Source of the DNA: a virus
DNA: 20,138 bases
Reading direction: 5' to 3' (one strand)
IMG/VR virus record: IMGVR_UViG_3300025889_001221
Location: 1 to 20,138 of that record
Of this stretch, positions 18,336-20,138 are shown piece after piece (position 1 is the stretch's first letter; every line of letters starts with the position of its first letter). A program made the translations under genes and the position numbers. The notes beneath the pieces are model-generated. The model did no database searches, had not been told where the DNA came from, and saw only the letters and a list, made by a program, of their open reading frames with translations.

Positions 18336-20138
18336 CTCGCAGATTCTCGCCAAGGCCCAGATGGAGGTCACCTCCACCATCGGGCGTTGGGGTTCTGAAA
18401 TCTCCAATGAGCGTGCTGCCGCGCTGGACTACTATCTAGGCGAGCAGTACGGAGACGAGGCAGAGGGCAGGAGTCAGGTCATCACTCGGGAAGTCATGGA
18501 GACTGTCGAGTGGATTCTGCCGAGCTTGGTCCGCATCTTCTGCGATGCTGACAATATGGTTCAGTTTGACGCTGTCGGGCCAGAGGACGAAGAGCAGGCC
18601 GAGCAGGAAACGGACGTGGTCAACTACGTCTACTGGAAGCAGAACAAAGGGTTCTATAACACCTATACCTTTCTGAAGGACGCCCTATTATCGAAGAACG
18701 GCATTCTGAAAATCTGGTGGGAAGATGCCGAAATCGAGGAGCGGGAGGAGTACACCGGCCTTGATGAGTTGAGCATTCTTCAGCTTATGTCTGACGCTAC
18801 CGTGACCCGTGAACCTATTGAGGTCACTGTAGAGGAAGATGGGTCTATGTCGGCGGCTTTCAAGGTTACTAAGAACAAAGGCCGAGTCCGCATTGAGCCC
18901 GTAGCTCCTGAGGATTTTGGGATTAGCCGGGATGCCTCCAGCCCATACGCCAAGGATGCGCGGTCCTGCTATATGCGGGTCCAGAAGTCGAAGAGCGAGC
19001 TTATTGAAGCAGGGTACGACCGCAAACTTGTCGAGAGCCTCCCGACTTCTGACGACGTAGATACCCCCGAGAAGATTGCCCGAGACCGCCTAGACGACGA
19101 AGGTCTGGCGACAGTCTATAACCGGGATGTTTACTGGATTACCGAGTGCTATCTCTACCTCGACAAGAATGACGACGGGATAGACGAGCTACTGAAGGTG
19201 ACCTACGCGGGCGACCCTGATGGCGGTGGCTCGGCGACCCTGCTGGACGTGGAAGAGGTCGACCGTATCCCGTTTGCTACAGCAACCCCGGTTATCCTGA
19301 CCCACAAGTTCTATGGACTCTCCATCGCAGATTTGACGATGGATATCCAGCACATCAAGTCCACGCTGTTGCGTCAGGTCTTAGACAACACTTACCTAGC
19401 CAACAACTCGCGGACTATCGTGAACGATGAGTTCGTGAACATGGACGACTTGCTGACGAGCCGCCCTGGCGGGGTTATCCGCGTGCGTGGTGACCAAGGC
19501 GTTGGGGCTTATGTGACCCCGCTCCCTGCCTCTCCGCTGCCGCAGGAAACCTTCCCGCTAATGGAGTACATGGACCAGCAAATCAAGCAGCGCACAGGCG
19601 TTGGCGACGAGGTTGCTGGCCTTGATAAGAACGCCCTCAGCAACGTGAACACCGGGGTGGCCGCGCTGGCCTACGACGCGGCCCGTATGAAGATTGAGAT
19701 GATTGCCCGAATCATGGCCGAGGTTGGCTTTGTCCCGCTGTTTAAGGATATCCACGAAATCCTGAGCAAGAACCAAGACCGGGAAATGGTCCTGAAGCTC
19801 CGCAATCGTTGGGTTCCCGTAAACCCCGGAGAGTGGCGAGAGCGCGAGAACATTACGGTGCGCGTCGGCATGGGCAACCAGAGCCGCGAGCGTCGCGTAA
19901 TGGGGATGATGCAGATTATTGACCTTCAGCAAAAGTACGCGGCGGCGGGAGCGATGGGGTCGCTAGTAGCGCCGGAACAAATGTGGATGGCCAACAAAGA
20001 ACTGGTCAGCGCGATGGGCCTCACGCCTGAGCTGTTCTTCATGGACCCCAAAATGGCCCCGCCCCCGCCGCCGCCGCAGCCAGACCCAGCCGCAATGGCG
20101 GCTCAGGTACAGGCAGAGGCGATGATGCTGGACGCTCA
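18319..20138 (+). CDS. Portal protein, P22-like class (3' partial)
   Basis: At least 606 aa, running off the window; usual length for this class is about 700. Start ATG 18319 after a run of A. Seen: an N-terminal helical segment with ALDYYLGEQYGDEAEG, then VEWILPSLVRIFCDADNMV (about 65-83), a conserved region of podovirus portals; IRVEPVAPEDF-like segment (RIEPVAPEDFGISRDA); LDNTYLANNSRTIVN and DLLTSRPGGVIRVR (about 355-390), the hallmark block; and VNTGVAALAYDAARMKIEMI. A proline run (PPPPPPQPDP) lies near the window end. The portal forms the dodecameric DNA channel at the capsid vertex and docks the terminase encoded just upstream. Confidence 0.9.
   Translation, partial: MPKLTDSQILAKAQMEVTSTIGRWGSEISNERAAALDYYLGEQYGDEAEGRSQVITREVMETVEWILPSLVRIFCDADNMVQFDAVGPEDEEQAEQETDVVNYVYWKQNKGFYNTYTFLKDALLSKNGILKIWWEDAEIEEREEYTGLDELSILQLMSDATVTREPIEVTVEEDGSMSAAFKVTKNKGRVRIEPVAPEDFGISRDASSPYAKDARSCYMRVQKSKSELIEAGYDRKLVESLPTSDDVDTPEKIARDRLDDEGLATVYNRDVYWITECYLYLDKNDDGIDELLKVTYAGDPDGGGSATLLDVEEVDRIPFATATPVILTHKFYGLSIADLTMDIQHIKSTLLRQVLDNTYLANNSRTIVNDEFVNMDDLLTSRPGGVIRVRGDQGVGAYVTPLPASPLPQETFPLMEYMDQQIKQRTGVGDEVAGLDKNALSNVNTGVAALAYDAARMKIEMIARIMAEVGFVPLFKDIHEILSKNQDREMVLKLRNRWVPVNPGEWRERENITVRVGMGNQSRERRVMGMMQIIDLQQKYAAAGAMGSLVAPEQMWMANKELVSAMGLTPELFFMDPKMAPPPPPPQPDPAAMAAQVQAEAMMLDA

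Overview
The window is a dense stretch of a tailed double-stranded DNA phage (or prophage) genome, most likely a podovirus-type phage of a Gram-negative, probably proteobacterial, host. The reasons are a large terminase next to a P22-class portal protein, DNA-ejection-type virion proteins, a GH108 endolysin with a three-TM GTA-type holin, an ERF annealing protein, and compact genes chained by ATGA/TTGA/GTGA stop-start overlaps. The host cannot be named from the sequence. No integrase, tRNA, CRISPR array, transposon or reverse transcriptase was seen. The first and last genes run off the window.

Layout. (1) 1-5145, rightward: the end of a virion/ejection module (two proteins), a lysis cassette (GH108 endolysin, coiled-coil/TM protein, three-TM holin), a Met/Pro-rich repeat protein, a calcineurin-like phosphoesterase and a zinc-ribbon protein. 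(2) 5102-9212, leftward, read from right to left: a 34-aa membrane peptide, a 95-aa protein, a 303-aa AT-rich gene, an ERF single-strand annealing protein, a small protein with an SSB-like acidic tip, two small unknowns, a C5-cytosine methyltransferase, and a last unknown. The methyltransferase gene shares almost its whole length with a second long same-strand reading frame that has its own protein-family hallmarks. (3) 9213-9492, a divergent control region with a leftward and a rightward promoter, two inverted repeats, and a mirror-arranged array of four AGGGACG boxes around a 28-bp strictly alternating purine-pyrimidine tract. (4) 9493-12495, rightward early genes: a leaderless small HTH protein, a 32-aa membrane peptide, a winged-helix protein, a 356-bp gene-free and probably structured RNA region, replication-associated small proteins, a double-HTH protein, a YbcO/DUF1364-like nuclease and a VRR-NUC-like nuclease. 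(5) 12492-16625, adhesion and late small genes: a small virion-type protein, two probable tail fibre or receptor-binding proteins, and several small conserved phage proteins of unknown role. (6) 16691-20138, packaging: small terminase, large terminase, a short coiled-coil protein and the portal.

How it fits together. The divergent promoters probably set the balance between the leftward recombination/modification operon (ERF, SSB-like protein, methyltransferase) and the rightward regulator/replication operon. Late functions (fibres, packaging, portal, ejection, lysis) read rightward on either side. The strongest observations are the dual-coding methyltransferase locus, the symmetric operator array with a potential Z-DNA centre, and the structured leader at 9946-10301. 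Family assignments come from motif recognition without a database search.
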